Made by a program: the position numbers and the translations under genes. Shown here piece by piece: positions 1 through 8,731 of a DNA stretch of 64,000 nt. The notes under the pieces were generated by a model, which was not told the origin of the DNA, ran no database searches, and saw only the letters and a program-made list of their open reading frames with translations. The stretch is from Mannheimia bovis (lineage in GTDB: Bacteria; Pseudomonadota; Gammaproteobacteria; Enterobacterales; Pasteurellaceae). Location: NCBI RefSeq assembly GCF_014541205.1, contig NZ_CP061280.1, positions 2,091,162-2,155,161 on the forward strand. The letters are read 5' to 3'. The first letter of the stretch is position 1. Every line of letters begins with the position of its first letter.

Positions 1-60
1 TTTACCACTTACAATATCCGCTTCAAATCGGCTAAAAAAGGTTATTTTTTCTCTATTCAT
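1..60 (-). CDS. yqfB: YqfB-like ASCH-domain protein, 5' end only (partial)
   Basis: Only the first 20 codons are in the window; the gene runs off the left edge on the minus strand. The ATG at 60-58 overlaps the recX stop by 8 bases. The visible peptide, with the run ITFFSRFEADIVSGK, closely resembles the N-terminus of E. coli YqfB (ITFFQRFQDDILAGRK), a small ASCH-fold N4-acetylcytidine amidohydrolase. The overlap suggests translational coupling to recX. Identity rests on about 16 residues, so it is likely but not proven. Confidence 0.7.
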   Translation of the reverse strand, partial: MNREKITFFSRFEADIVSGK

Positions 61-532
61 ATTCATCACTGTTATAATCTATATCCATCAAATGACTAAA
101 ATGATCATTGTAAAAACCACGACTAACCATAAACCGCCACATTTTTTGCTTAGCTTTTAGATCCCATACAAGCGGTCGTTTTTTCTCAAAAATTTGCTCT
201 GCTAATTCAAACCAATCTACCTCTGCATTTTCGAGTTCTTGGTTAATTAGCCAATCTTTAATTCCTTTGAGTTTTAATTCTTGCTTTAGTCGACGAGGAC
301 CTATGCCTTGCATTGAACGGTAGCGAATAAAAGTTATACAAAAATGTTCATCACTTTGCCAATTATTGGCTTGTGCTTTTTCTATTGCTTCATCAATTTC
401 ACCAAAATCATATTCTTTTTGCTTTAGTTTTTGACGAAGCTCTTGCTCACTGTAATCACGCTTTGAGAGTAAATATAGCAGATAATTAACTGCTGTGTAT
501 TTATTTGTTTGGGTTGTAGAAATGGTTGTCAT
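53..532 (-). CDS. recX: Regulatory protein RecX
   Basis: RecX binds RecA filaments and modulates their assembly and activity. The 159-residue product has the family's usual size and its helical three-repeat character, with the typical YLLSKRDYSEQELRQKL segment and later GIGPRRLKQELKLKGI. It lies just downstream of recA on the same strand, separated by a hairpin terminator that probably lets a fraction of recA transcripts through. This is the usual way RecX is kept below RecA. An uptake core (168-177) lies inside the gene. The exact start is not certain. Confidence 0.93.
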   Translation of the reverse strand: MTTISTTQTNKYTAVNYLLYLLSKRDYSEQELRQKLKQKEYDFGEIDEAIEKAQANNWQSDEHFCITFIRYRSMQGIGPRRLKQELKLKGIKDWLINQELENAEVDWFELAEQIFEKKRPLVWDLKAKQKMWRFMVSRGFYNDHFSHLMDIDYNSDEYE

Positions 533-540
533 AATTGCAA

Positions 541-576
541 TAAAAATGCGATTTTCACATTGAGCGAAAATCGCAT
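541..576 (-). terminator. recA-recX intergenic terminator
   Basis: On the minus strand an 11-base stem (ATGCGATTTTC with GAAAATCGCAT) is followed by TTTTTATT. It sits between recA and recX, so it should act as an attenuating terminator that sets the recA:recX ratio. Confidence 0.7.
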
Positions 577-588
577 AAATTGAGTGAA

Positions 589-1695
589 TTATAGCTCTTC
601 TTCGTTAAATTCTTCACTACCGTCATCTGAATTTTCAGAATCAGGCGTAGAAGCAAAACTTGGATTTGCAATAAGTAAGTTTCTAATATCTTGCTCAATT
701 TTATCTGCTACTTCAGGGTGTTCTTTTAACCATTTAATTGCATTGTTTTTACCCTGACCGATTTTCTCCCCTTCGTAAGAGAACCAAGCTCCTGCCTTAT
801 TAATGAAACCGTGAGACTCTGCAAGAATTAGCAATTCATTCATACGAGCAATTCCTTCGCCATACATAATATCGAATTGAACTTCACGGAATGGCGGAGC
901 AACTTTGTTTTTTACCACTTTTACTTTCGTTTCGCTACCGATAACTTCATCGCCATCTTTTACTACCCCTGAACGGCGGATATCTAAACGCACAGAGGCG
1001 TAGAATTTTAACGCATTACCACCTGTTGTAGTTTCCGGGTTACCAAACATTACACCAATCTTCATACGGATTTGGTTAATGAAAATAACCAAGCAGTTGG
1101 TTGCTTTGATGTTAGCGGTTAATTTACGTAATGCTTGCGACATTAAACGTGCTTGTAAACCCATATGGGAATCGCCCATATCACCTTCAATTTCAGCTTT
1201 TGGTGTAAGTGCGGCTACAGAGTCTACAATAATTACATCCACCGCACCGGAACGTACCAATGCATCACAAATTTCTAATGCTTGCTCGCCATTATCCGGT
1301 TGTGAAATTAATAATTCGTCTGTATCTACCCCTAATTTACGGGCATAAACAGGGTCAAGTGCGTGTTCTGCATCAATAAAAGCACAGGTTTTGCCTGTTT
1401 TTTGTGCCTGAGCTACAACAGATAAGGTCAAAGTTGTTTTACCTGAAGATTCCGGACCATAAATTTCAACAATACGCCCCATTGGTAAACCACCAATACC
1501 TAATGCAGAATCTAGCCCTAAAGATCCCGTTGAAACAGCTTCAATATCTAATGCTTGTGTATCGCCTAACTTCATAATTGAGCCTTTACCGAACTGTTTC
1601 TCAATTTGAGCCAATGCCGCAGCAAGTGCTTTCTCTTTTTGTTCCGGATCGACTTGTTTTACCGGGCTATTCTTTTGACTTTTCTTCTCTGCCAT
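589..1695 (-). CDS. recA: Recombinase RecA
   Basis: ATP-dependent strand-exchange protein and SOS co-protease, acting on single-stranded DNA in the cytoplasm. The 368 residues show Walker A GPESSGKT near residue 80, the Walker B-like [10 protein letters not shown], and the QALRKLT and [10 protein letters not shown] segments of the DNA-binding loops. It has an acidic tail ([12 protein letters not shown]). The N-terminus is about 14 residues longer than E. coli RecA and Lys/Gln-rich. The ATG is preceded by AGGA. A LexA-type box over the -10 region indicates SOS control. Confidence 0.99.
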   Translation of the reverse strand: MAEKKSQKNSPVKQVDPEQKEKALAAALAQIEKQFGKGSIMKLGDTQALDIEAVSTGSLGLDSALGIGGLPMGRIVEIYGPESSGKTTLTLSVVAQAQKTGKTCAFIDAEHALDPVYARKLGVDTDELLISQPDNGEQALEICDALVRSGAVDVIIVDSVAALTPKAEIEGDMGDSHMGLQARLMSQALRKLTANIKATNCLVIFINQIRMKIGVMFGNPETTTGGNALKFYASVRLDIRRSGVVKDGDEVIGSETKVKVVKNKVAPPFREVQFDIMYGEGIARMNELLILAESHGFINKAGAWFSYEGEKIGQGKNNAIKWLKEHPEVADKIEQDIRNLLIANPSFASTPDSENSDDGSEEFNEEEL

Positions 1696-1740
1696 ATTTT
1701 AATCCTGTCAATTTTGATAAACGCTTATTGCGTAAAATAA

Positions 1741-1777
1741 CTGTATATTATTATAGTATATACTTATCCAGTTGCAA
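1741..1777 (-). promoter_or_regulatory. recA promoter with LexA box
   Basis: On the minus strand there is TTGCAA (1777-1772), a 16-base spacer and a perfect TATAAT (1755-1750). CTGTATATTATTATAG (1741-1756, plus-strand reading) matches CTGT-N8-ACAG at all but one conserved position and covers the -10. This is a textbook arrangement for LexA repression of recA. Confidence 0.8.
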
Positions 1778-1785
1778 GTGTTTTT

Positions 1786-2406
1786 TTAAACTTTTCGATC
1801 CAGATCACAAAAATAAGTTTGTGAGCAAGGTAACGCCCGACATTCATTAAATGGATTGAGAGCATTAATCAGCATAATTTTTTCATATTGTCCTAAATCA
1901 GCTTGAGTGATTTTAGTTAAATACACTTTCCCCTCTTCCAGCAATCGGGTTAATTGTGTACCTTTGAGCAAATAATCTTGTGGGCTGTACCAAACGCCAT
2001 CTTTTAAAAACAGCAAATTACCAATGGAGCAATCACTCACATTGCCATTATTGATAATCACCACTTCTTCATTTTGTAAAATATTGAGTAAATCAAACCG
2101 CTTGCGATCACTAAATTTTAAATGATAATCCCAATTTTCTACTTCTACACAACGAAAACGCTCAACTTGTTTTGGCGAGTAAGGGAAAAATGTTATCTCA
2201 AATGCTGACGCATTATAATCAATTCGGCAGCGTACTTTGCCTTGTTGATAAGCCTCTGGCACAACTAAAATCTGTGCCAGTGTAAAAGTTGGCTCACAGC
2301 TAAAATATTCCCACACTGCTTGTTCAAAACGTTGCTGATGATAGGGTAAATTTTGAATGTTTCCATCAATAATCGAAAGGGTTTCAAACAGAGGAAATTG
2401 GCACAT
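1786..2406 (-). CDS. pabC: Aminodeoxychorismate lyase-like protein (class IV aminotransferase fold)
   Basis: Probably releases pyruvate from 4-amino-4-deoxychorismate to give p-aminobenzoate for folate synthesis. The 206-residue product is short for PabC (about 270 in E. coli) but has family-like segments: FETLSIIDG at the start, YHQQRFEQA, and the NNGNVSDCSIGNLLFLKDGVWYSP-type core. Its first 23 bases overlap the end of pabB, so the two are co-translated. The neighbouring pabB makes its substrate. The short C-terminus means activity is inferred from context and fold. Confidence 0.8.
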   Translation of the reverse strand: MCQFPLFETLSIIDGNIQNLPYHQQRFEQAVWEYFSCEPTFTLAQILVVPEAYQQGKVRCRIDYNASAFEITFFPYSPKQVERFRCVEVENWDYHLKFSDRKRFDLLNILQNEEVVIINNGNVSDCSIGNLLFLKDGVWYSPQDYLLKGTQLTRLLEEGKVYLTKITQADLGQYEKIMLINALNPFNECRALPCSQTYFCDLDRKV

Positions 2407-3358
2407 AGACTTTCTCTAAAATTTCGTTATATTCCTGTTCCAACACACTTTGCGAGGTAATACCACCGCCGCTGCGGAACAATAATCCGTCTGCGGCTTG
2501 CTCGATGTAACGAATGGTCACTGCACTCTCTAAACTTTCGCCATCAAAATAGCCAAAAATGCCTGTGTAATAACCACGTTTGCCTCGTTCTGCCTGTTGA
2601 ATGATGGAAACGGTTTTCTCTTTTGGAGCTCCACTAATAGAACCCGCAGGTAATAAAGCGGCTAAAATAGATCCGATATTTTCCTGCCAATTTTCTGCCA
2701 GTTCACCGCAAATCTCGGAACTTGTCTGCAAAATTGTCCCACGATGAGTTTGCACTTTCTCAATATAGCGATATTTTGTAACTTCAATATTTTTTGCAAC
2801 TAAAGCAAGATCATTTCGGATCAAATCCACAATAGTATTATGTTCGGTAGACTCTTTTTCTGAAGTCATCAATCTCTGTTCAGCATTTTCTTCATTCGCA
2901 TTAATAGTGCCTTTCATCGGATAAGAAAAAATTTTGTTATTTTCAATCCGCACAAAGCACTCCGGCGAAAAGCAGACGAACTGCCTGTCAAAATAGCACT
3001 TATATTTAGCTTGGCTTGCCGCAAAAATGTCCGCCAAACTGTAGTTAGTTTGAATGGAAGTTGGGTAGGTTAAATTCAGCAAATAACTGTTGCCCGCCTG
3101 AATCTCTTTTTTCACTAATTCAAAGCCGGCTTGGTAATCGGCAAAATCCATTGGTATGGCTGAAAACTCAAAAGGTTTATCATTTTTTTTAAACGGTTTT
3201 TCTACATTCGATTTGCAAAAAAAGTCAAAAAAAAGACCGCTTGTTGCTGCGTTTTCTAACGGAAAAATACGCGGTTTTTGCTGTTCAAAATCAATTAAAA
3301 AGAAAAACGGTCGCTTTTGCTTGCCATAATCATTGGCTGTTTGAATAAAATGTTGCAT
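2384..3358 (-). CDS. pabB: Aminodeoxychorismate synthase component I
   Basis: Chorismate-utilising subunit that, with the PabA glutaminase, aminates chorismate to 4-amino-4-deoxychorismate. The 324 residues are essentially the chorismate-binding domain and lack much of the N-terminal region of the 450-residue E. coli enzyme. Recognisable are YPMKGTI, whose Lys corresponds to the PIKGT active-site Lys of PabB, the IVDLIRNDLA motif, the GSISGAPKEKT motif, and YYTGIFGYFDG. Divergent from rmuC-pabA, with pabC overlapping downstream. Confidence 0.92.
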   Translation of the reverse strand: MQHFIQTANDYGKQKRPFFFLIDFEQQKPRIFPLENAATSGLFFDFFCKSNVEKPFKKNDKPFEFSAIPMDFADYQAGFELVKKEIQAGNSYLLNLTYPTSIQTNYSLADIFAASQAKYKCYFDRQFVCFSPECFVRIENNKIFSYPMKGTINANEENAEQRLMTSEKESTEHNTIVDLIRNDLALVAKNIEVTKYRYIEKVQTHRGTILQTSSEICGELAENWQENIGSILAALLPAGSISGAPKEKTVSIIQQAERGKRGYYTGIFGYFDGESLESAVTIRYIEQAADGLLFRSGGGITSQSVLEQEYNEILEKVYVPISSV

Positions 3359-3401
3359 AACTTACGCTAAATGCTGAAATTGGCTGAATCTTTAAAAGCT
3401 C

Positions 3402-3410
3402 TGTTATAAT
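3402..3410 (+). promoter_or_regulatory. rmuC promoter, extended -10
   Basis: TGTTATAAT is a perfect -10 with the TGn extension, about 45 bases before the rmuC ATG. The best upstream partner, TTGGCT at 3380-3385, has a 19-base spacer and is weak, as expected for an extended -10 promoter. Confidence 0.5.
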
Positions 3411-3456
3411 GCAAAGCAAGAATTTTTAAAAGTATTTTTTGAAAAAGGTTTTACCG

Positions 3457-5076
3457 ATGAACGCATCTTTCAATATTGATGAAATTTGGCTCTATGTTGC
3501 CCTTGCTGTTTGCGTGCTGATTGGCATTTATCTGTTTTTTTTGCAATCACGTTACCAGCGAGATGCCTTTGAGTTAAGCCAAGATCTCAACAAAATCACC
3601 GAAGATTTTAACCAAATCAGCCAAAAATATGAACATTTAAGCCAAGAGAAAAATCAGCTTGAACAATGGGCGGTGCAGCAGCAAACCAAATATGAATCGG
3701 TGTGTGAACGCCTAACCGAGCGAGATAGCCAACTTCAGCGTTTTCAACAAAAAATTGAGCTTGCCGAGCAGCAGGAAAATCAGCTGGAACGTTATATTAA
3801 CGAGCTGAAAGAACGCATTGGCTCCGCTCAAGCAAAAGCCGAAAGTTTGGAAGAACAGTTACAGTTCAGCCAAAGTTCGCTTTCTCACAAAGAGAGTGAA
3901 AACCAATCTTTATTTAGCCGATTAAACGAGGTGCAAAACGAACTGACCGAATTACGCACCACACTAAACGAAAAACAGGCTAATTTTGAGCAGCAACAAC
4001 GCAATTTTGTTGAAGTAAAACAACAGCTTAATATGGAATTCCAACATTTGGCACAACAGATTTTGGAAGAGAAAAGTAAGCGATTTAGCGAAACCAACCA
4101 AAGCTCGCTTGAGGCACTGCTCAAGCCGTTCAAGGAACAGATCGAAGGCTTTCAAAAGCGAGTGAATGAAGTGCATAGTGAATCACTCAAAGGCTCGGCG
4201 AATTTAGAGGCAGAAATTAAGCGTGTGCTACAAATTGGTGTTTCGATGTCGGAAGAGGCACAAAACCTTGCCACCGCCTTAAAAGGCAATAATAAAATTG
4301 CCGGCAACTGGGGCGAAGTACAACTAGAAAGTGCATTACAATCGGCAGGTTTGTTAGCAGGCGAGCATTACCAAGCCCAAGAGAGTTTTCGAGATGAAGA
4401 AGGACGGCGTTTTGCTCCCGATTTTGTGGTGCATCTACCTGACCAAAAACATCTGATTATTGATAGTAAAGTGTCGTTAGTCGCCTACGATCAAGCGGTC
4501 AGATCTGAAGAAAATTTTGCAATTGCTCAAGCCTTAGATGAACATTGCCGCTCGCTTAGAAGCCATATTGAGGGGCTTTCCAAGAAAAATTACAGTGCCT
4601 TATTAGGGGTGAAAAGCCCTGATTTTGTATTGATGTTTGTGCCAATTGAGCCAGCTTATATCGAGGCGATGAAGCACGATCCGCAACTGTTTAATTTTGG
4701 CTATGAACGCAACGTAATTTTGGTTTCTTACACCACGCTAATGCCCATTTTACGCACAGTAGCGAACTTATGGCGAATTGAACGAGGCAACACCGAGGCT
4801 CGAGAAATCAGCGAAAAAGCAGGTGAAATTTATAACCAAGTGTGTGTCGTGGCTGACCGTTTAGCCAAATTAGGTAATACGCTGAATACCGCAAATAATC
4901 AATATAATCAAACAGTTACCTCGCTCGTTGGGCGACAAGGCTTAATCGGCAAAGTGGAACGTTTTCAACATCTTTCCAGCAAAGCAAGCCAAATTATGCC
5001 GCAAGTGGAATTGTTGGAAAACGAGGCAGACACAATAAAATTGGAAATGGTGTCTAGGGAATTATTGGAAGAATAG
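3457..5076 (+). CDS. rmuC: DNA recombination protein RmuC
   Basis: RmuC limits certain DNA rearrangements such as inversions; it has a predicted nuclease-like fold. An N-terminal membrane anchor (LYVALAVCVLIGIYLFFL) is followed by a long Gln/Glu-rich coiled coil to about residue 200. The conserved C-terminal domain includes GNWGEVQLE and VIDSKVSL-like segments. I take ATG 3457 as the start. A TTG 18 bases upstream would place the AAAGG ribosome-binding site inside the gene. It sits just upstream of pabA, with a 13-base gap. Confidence 0.95.
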   Translation: MNASFNIDEIWLYVALAVCVLIGIYLFFLQSRYQRDAFELSQDLNKITEDFNQISQKYEHLSQEKNQLEQWAVQQQTKYESVCERLTERDSQLQRFQQKIELAEQQENQLERYINELKERIGSAQAKAESLEEQLQFSQSSLSHKESENQSLFSRLNEVQNELTELRTTLNEKQANFEQQQRNFVEVKQQLNMEFQHLAQQILEEKSKRFSETNQSSLEALLKPFKEQIEGFQKRVNEVHSESLKGSANLEAEIKRVLQIGVSMSEEAQNLATALKGNNKIAGNWGEVQLESALQSAGLLAGEHYQAQESFRDEEGRRFAPDFVVHLPDQKHLIIDSKVSLVAYDQAVRSEENFAIAQALDEHCRSLRSHIEGLSKKNYSALLGVKSPDFVLMFVPIEPAYIEAMKHDPQLFNFGYERNVILVSYTTLMPILRTVANLWRIERGNTEAREISEKAGEIYNQVCVVADRLAKLGNTLNTANNQYNQTVTSLVGRQGLIGKVERFQHLSSKASQIMPQVELLENEADTIKLEMVSRELLEE

Positions 5077-5089
5077 TCACAACAATAAA

Positions 5090-5674
5090 ATGAACAAAAA
5101 CCTATTAATCATCGACAATCACGACTCTTTTACTTTCAACTTGGTGGATTTATTACGCAAAATCCATATTCCAACCAAAGTAGTATTAGTGGAAGAACTC
5201 AACCTAGACGAAGTGGAGCAATTTAGCCATATTCTGATTTCGCCCGGTCCTGATGTACCGAGGGCTTACCCACAAACATTTAAAATGTTAGAACGCTATC
5301 ACCAAAGTAAATCGATTTTGGGCGTGTGCTTGGGGCATCAAACGATTTGCGAATTTTTTGGCGGTACTTTGTATAATCTGCAAAATGTGCGACACGGGCA
5401 GCAACGCACGTTAAGCCAAATTCAGCCGAACCCGATTTTTAACGGCTTGCCGAATACCTTTCAAGTGGGCTTGTACCACTCTTGGGGCATTTTGCAAAAT
5501 TCTTTGGAAAATACACCGCTTGTTGCCACCGCAGTGTGCGACCAAAACGTGCTGATGGCATTTAAACACCAAAATTTACCGATTTACGGCGTGCAATTTC
5601 ACCCCGAATCCTTTATTACCGAATATGGTAAGCAAATGTTGGAAAATTGGCTTGCAATTGAACAAGATTTTTAG
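5090..5674 (+). CDS. pabA: Aminodeoxychorismate synthase component II (glutamine amidotransferase)
   Basis: Class I glutaminase supplying ammonia to PabB. The 194 residues show LLIIDNHDSFTFNLVD at the start, the nucleophile motif GVCLGHQTICEFFGG and the FHPES His-Glu pair. A second related protein, TrpG, is encoded at 20114. This copy lies next to pabB-pabC, while the other lies in the trp operon, so assigning it to the folate branch is reasonable. It is cotranscribed with rmuC rather than with pabB. Confidence 0.9.
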   Translation: MNKNLLIIDNHDSFTFNLVDLLRKIHIPTKVVLVEELNLDEVEQFSHILISPGPDVPRAYPQTFKMLERYHQSKSILGVCLGHQTICEFFGGTLYNLQNVRHGQQRTLSQIQPNPIFNGLPNTFQVGLYHSWGILQNSLENTPLVATAVCDQNVLMAFKHQNLPIYGVQFHPESFITEYGKQMLENWLAIEQDF

Positions 5675-5737
5675 CGGAAAATCCGCTATAATCTACGGTT
5701 ATTTGCATTATTTAAAACGAAGAGAAAACCCTAAAAA

Positions 5738-6820
5738 ATGAAAGATTCGATTATCAATAAATTAGAAAGTTTAAGCGAACGCCACGAAGAGTTACAAGCG
5801 CTCTTAGGCGATGCCTCAGTGATTGCAGATCAAGATAAATTCCGTGCTTATTCCAAAGAATATTCGCAATTAGAAGAAGTGGTTGGCACTTTCAACCGCT
5901 GGAAAAAGCTCAATAACGATATCGAAGAGGCTCAATTACTGCTTGACGACCCTGATATGAAAGATATGGCAGCGGAAGAAATTGCTGAAAATAAAGCTGA
6001 AATCGAAAATCTTGAGCAACATTTACAAATTTTATTACTGCCGAAAGATCCGAACGATGAATACAACGCCTTCCTTGAAATTCGTGCCGGTACAGGCGGC
6101 GATGAAGCTGGGATTTTCGCTGGTGATTTATACCGTATGTACAGCCGTTATTGCGAAAGTAAACGCTGGCGAATTGAAGAGATGTCGGCAAACGAAAGCG
6201 AACAGGGCGGATATAAAGAAATCATCGTTAAAATCAGCGGCGAGGGCGTTTACGGACAACTGAAATTTGAATCAGGCGGTCACCGTGTACAACGTGTACC
6301 GAAAACCGAATCACAAGGGCGTATTCACACCTCAGCTTGTACCGTTGCAGTAATGCCGGAATTGCCGGAAAGTGAAATGCCGGAAATTAATCCGTCAGAT
6401 TTACGTATCGACACCTACCGTTCATCAGGTGCAGGTGGTCAGCACGTTAATACCACGGATTCTGCGGTGCGAATTACCCACATTCCAACCGGCATTGTAG
6501 TTGAGTGCCAAGATGAGCGTTCACAGCATAAAAACAAAGCTAAAGCAATGGCAGTGCTTGCCTCTCGCATCGTGCAAGTAGAACAAGAACGCCAAGCGGC
6601 AGAACAGGCAGATACACGCCGTAACTTACTCGGCTCGGGTGACCGTTCGGATAAAATCCGTACTTACAACTACCCACAAGGGCGTGTAACCGACCACCGT
6701 ATCAACCTAACCGTTTACCGTTTAGATGAAGTAATGAACGGCAAAATTGATGAATTAATCCAGCCGATTATTACTGAATACCAAGCGGATCAGTTGGCTG
6801 CGTTATCGGATCAAAATTAA
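5738..6820 (+). CDS. prfA: Peptide chain release factor 1
   Basis: Recognises UAA and UAG stop codons and triggers peptide release. The 360-residue length is standard. GGQ is at residues 233-235 within [15 protein letters not shown]. The codon-reading PxT tripeptide, at residues 188-190, reads PKT where E. coli has PAT. The gene for its methyltransferase, PrmC, lies 650 bases downstream, though a lipoprotein gene with its own terminators separates the two. Confidence 0.99.
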   Translation: MKDSIINKLESLSERHEELQALLGDASVIADQDKFRAYSKEYSQLEEVVGTFNRWKKLNNDIEEAQLLLDDPDMKDMAAEEIAENKAEIENLEQHLQILLLPKDPNDEYNAFLEIRAGTGGDEAGIFAGDLYRMYSRYCESKRWRIEEMSANESEQGGYKEIIVKISGEGVYGQLKFESGGHRVQRVPKTESQGRIHTSACTVAVMPELPESEMPEINPSDLRIDTYRSSGAGGQHVNTTDSAVRITHIPTGIVVECQDERSQHKNKAKAMAVLASRIVQVEQERQAAEQADTRRNLLGSGDRSDKIRTYNYPQGRVTDHRINLTVYRLDEVMNGKIDELIQPIITEYQADQLAALSDQN

Positions 6821-6823
6821 GTT

Positions 6824-6870
6824 ACAAGCGGTCAGATTTTACATACTTTTTGTAAAATTTGACCGCTTGT
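6824..6870 (+). terminator. prfA terminator made from an inverted pair of uptake sequences
   Basis: Two ACAAGCGGTC cores in opposite orientation (6824-6833 and 6861-6870), with flanking complementary AT bases, can form a long hairpin containing T-runs. This is a common Pasteurellaceae use of paired uptake sequences as terminators. Confidence 0.65.
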
Positions 6871-6892
6871 AGGCATAAAGAGGAATTTCAAT

Positions 6893-7426
6893 ATGAAAAA
6901 AATATTATTAATCACAGTAACTGCTTTACTCACTGCTTGTAACAGCTTTATCAATTCAGGCTCAACAGTAAAAAATGAAGTGATTAAGCCAACTAGCGAG
7001 CATTTCATCGGTGAGTGGGAATGTGCAATGAACGGTGTTGCTGCAACCACTAATAAAGTAAAATTAAGCAAAGATGGCAAAGCGAATTATCTTGGAAATA
7101 TAACACTTCCTGCTGAAAATCCAATCTTTAACTATGCCCTTGAGCGTTCAGGTAGCTGGAAATTTTCAGATAACGCATTAACTTATAGCTTTACGCAAAG
7201 TAAAGTTTCTCGAGCTCACACTGATGAAATTCAAGCCAATCTGCAAGCAAACCAAGAGCTACAAAATTTAGAACAACAATATTTTGATGCTCTAAACCAA
7301 CAAACCAAAAAAGCAGGCAAAACAAACGTAAACCTTACTGTGAGTAACTTTACCACCAAAGCATTTAGCATTGAGCAGAAAGTTGCTGAAGCGGTACGTT
7401 CAGGGAATTGTGTAAGGGTTTTATAA
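6893..7426 (+). CDS. Putative lipoprotein of unknown function
   Basis: The 177-residue product starts with a lipoprotein signal peptide: MKK, a hydrophobic stretch, then LTAC with the lipidated Cys at about residue 16. The mature part has a short Ser-rich linker, then GEWECAMNGV and GSWKFSDNALTYSF segments typical of small beta-rich envelope proteins. It ends SGNCVRVL, giving a second and third Cys in the mature chain. It has good spacing from a GAGG site. Hairpins on both sides suggest it is transcribed alone. I do not recognise a named family. Confidence 0.85.
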   Translation: MKKILLITVTALLTACNSFINSGSTVKNEVIKPTSEHFIGEWECAMNGVAATTNKVKLSKDGKANYLGNITLPAENPIFNYALERSGSWKFSDNALTYSFTQSKVSRAHTDEIQANLQANQELQNLEQQYFDALNQQTKKAGKTNVNLTVSNFTTKAFSIEQKVAEAVRSGNCVRVL

Positions 7427-7430
7427 TTTA

Positions 7431-7461
7431 CTATTCTAAATTAAGAATAGATCGTTTTTTT
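7431..7461 (+). terminator. Terminator after the lipoprotein gene
   Basis: CTATTCT and AGAATAG form a 7-bp stem with a short loop, followed by a run of T from 7454. It separates the lipoprotein gene from the prmC fusion gene. Confidence 0.6.
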
Positions 7462-7474
7462 AGAATATATCAAT

Positions 7475-8722
7475 ATGGATCCCAATTTCTCTTATCAGTG
7501 GCAATTTGGCATAAAGCCCAACACCTTAGCCAATCTCGTGGTTGCCGGTAGAAAGACAGCAACTTGCTCTGGTTACTGCTTTTATGCGTTAGAAAATCAA
7601 CCGCTTCCACAAAAAGGCGAAAAACATATCGTATTAGATAGCCAAAATCAAGCTGTCGTGTGTATTCAGCTGGAGGAAGTCTTCATAGAACGCTTTAATG
7701 AAGTCACAGAAGAGTTTGCTCTTGCTGAAGGAGAAGGCGACTATCAATCTTGGAAAATTGCCCACCGCACTTTTTTTAAAGGGGAACTTGGTAGGGAGAT
7801 TGATGAACACTTTGAAGTGGTTTGCGAACGGTTTTATGCGGTAAATATTTTCCCCAAAACTTATGCGGAATGGCTCACTTTTGCTGAACAAACATTGCTC
7901 GAAAATGCTGAAAACAACCCTTTTTTAGATGCCAAATTCGATGCGAATTTGCTCCTACAAGCAGTTACTAAGCGGACAAAACCGGCAATTTTTGCTTTTA
8001 GTGAAACTCTCTTAACTCAGAATGAGCTAAAACAACTTGCCGAAAAATTAGCAAGACGTGCAAACGGCGAGCCAATGGCATATATTTTGGGAGAACGAGA
8101 GTTTTGGTCGTTGCCGTTGAAGGTTTCGACCGCAACGCTTATCCCTCGCCCAGATACCGAGCGTTTGGTTGAGCTCGCATTGGAATATGCCTACAAGAGG
8201 TTAGAAAATCAGAAAAATTTGCAAATTTTGGATTTAGGCACAGGCACAGGGGCGATTGCGTTAGCTCTTGCCAGTGAATTAGGCGATAAAGCTCAAATTA
8301 TCGGGGTGGATTTTCAACATAATGCGGTGCAACTCGCAGAAGAAAATCGCCAAAACCTTGGGTTTAGCAACGTGAAATTTCTACAGAGCGATTGGTTCGG
8401 CTCGCTTGAAAATCAACATTTTGACTTGATTGTCTCTAACCCGCCCTATATTGACGAAAACGATGAAAATTTAACAGTTGGCGATGTACGTTTTGAACCT
8501 TTAACCGCATTAGTTGCCGATAACAATGGGTTGAGCGATTTGCAAAAAATTATTGAAAATGCACCGCTTTACTTAAAACCACAAGGGGCATTAATGCTTG
8601 AACACGGCTGGCAGCAGGGTGAGCAGGTCAGAAATTTATTTGATTTGAATTTGTGGGAAAACATCACAACCGCTCAAGATTACGGTGGTAATGATAGAGT
8701 GACCCAAGCAATCCTAAAATAA
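7475..8722 (+). CDS. prmC: ASCH domain fused to release-factor glutamine methyltransferase PrmC
   Basis: One uninterrupted 415-residue frame holds two proteins. Residues 1 to about 125 match the ASCH family of the YhfF/COG4405 type: AGRKTATCSG near residue 25, then FNEVTEEFALAEGEGD and the WKIAHRTFF segment. Residues 129-415 are a full PrmC/HemK, which N5-methylates the GGQ Gln of release factors. It has the REFWSLPL and LIPRPDTE helical-domain motifs, SAM-binding GTGTG at 255-259, catalytic NPPY at 322-325 and GDVRFEPLTALVA. No Met codon lies near the junction, so a separate PrmC start is not evident. The methyltransferase role is secure; the ASCH role is unknown. Confidence 0.93.
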   Translation: MDPNFSYQWQFGIKPNTLANLVVAGRKTATCSGYCFYALENQPLPQKGEKHIVLDSQNQAVVCIQLEEVFIERFNEVTEEFALAEGEGDYQSWKIAHRTFFKGELGREIDEHFEVVCERFYAVNIFPKTYAEWLTFAEQTLLENAENNPFLDAKFDANLLLQAVTKRTKPAIFAFSETLLTQNELKQLAEKLARRANGEPMAYILGEREFWSLPLKVSTATLIPRPDTERLVELALEYAYKRLENQKNLQILDLGTGTGAIALALASELGDKAQIIGVDFQHNAVQLAEENRQNLGFSNVKFLQSDWFGSLENQHFDLIVSNPPYIDENDENLTVGDVRFEPLTALVADNNGLSDLQKIIENAPLYLKPQGALMLEHGWQQGEQVRNLFDLNLWENITTAQDYGGNDRVTQAILK

Positions 8723-8731
8723 AGGCAGGAA

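Noticed and set aside
1790..1812. CRP-like sequence (TTTGTGATCTGGATC, minus-strand reading) near the pabC 3' end
   Set aside because: It lies inside coding sequence at the end of pabC, with no promoter nearby that it could control; the second half-site is poor.
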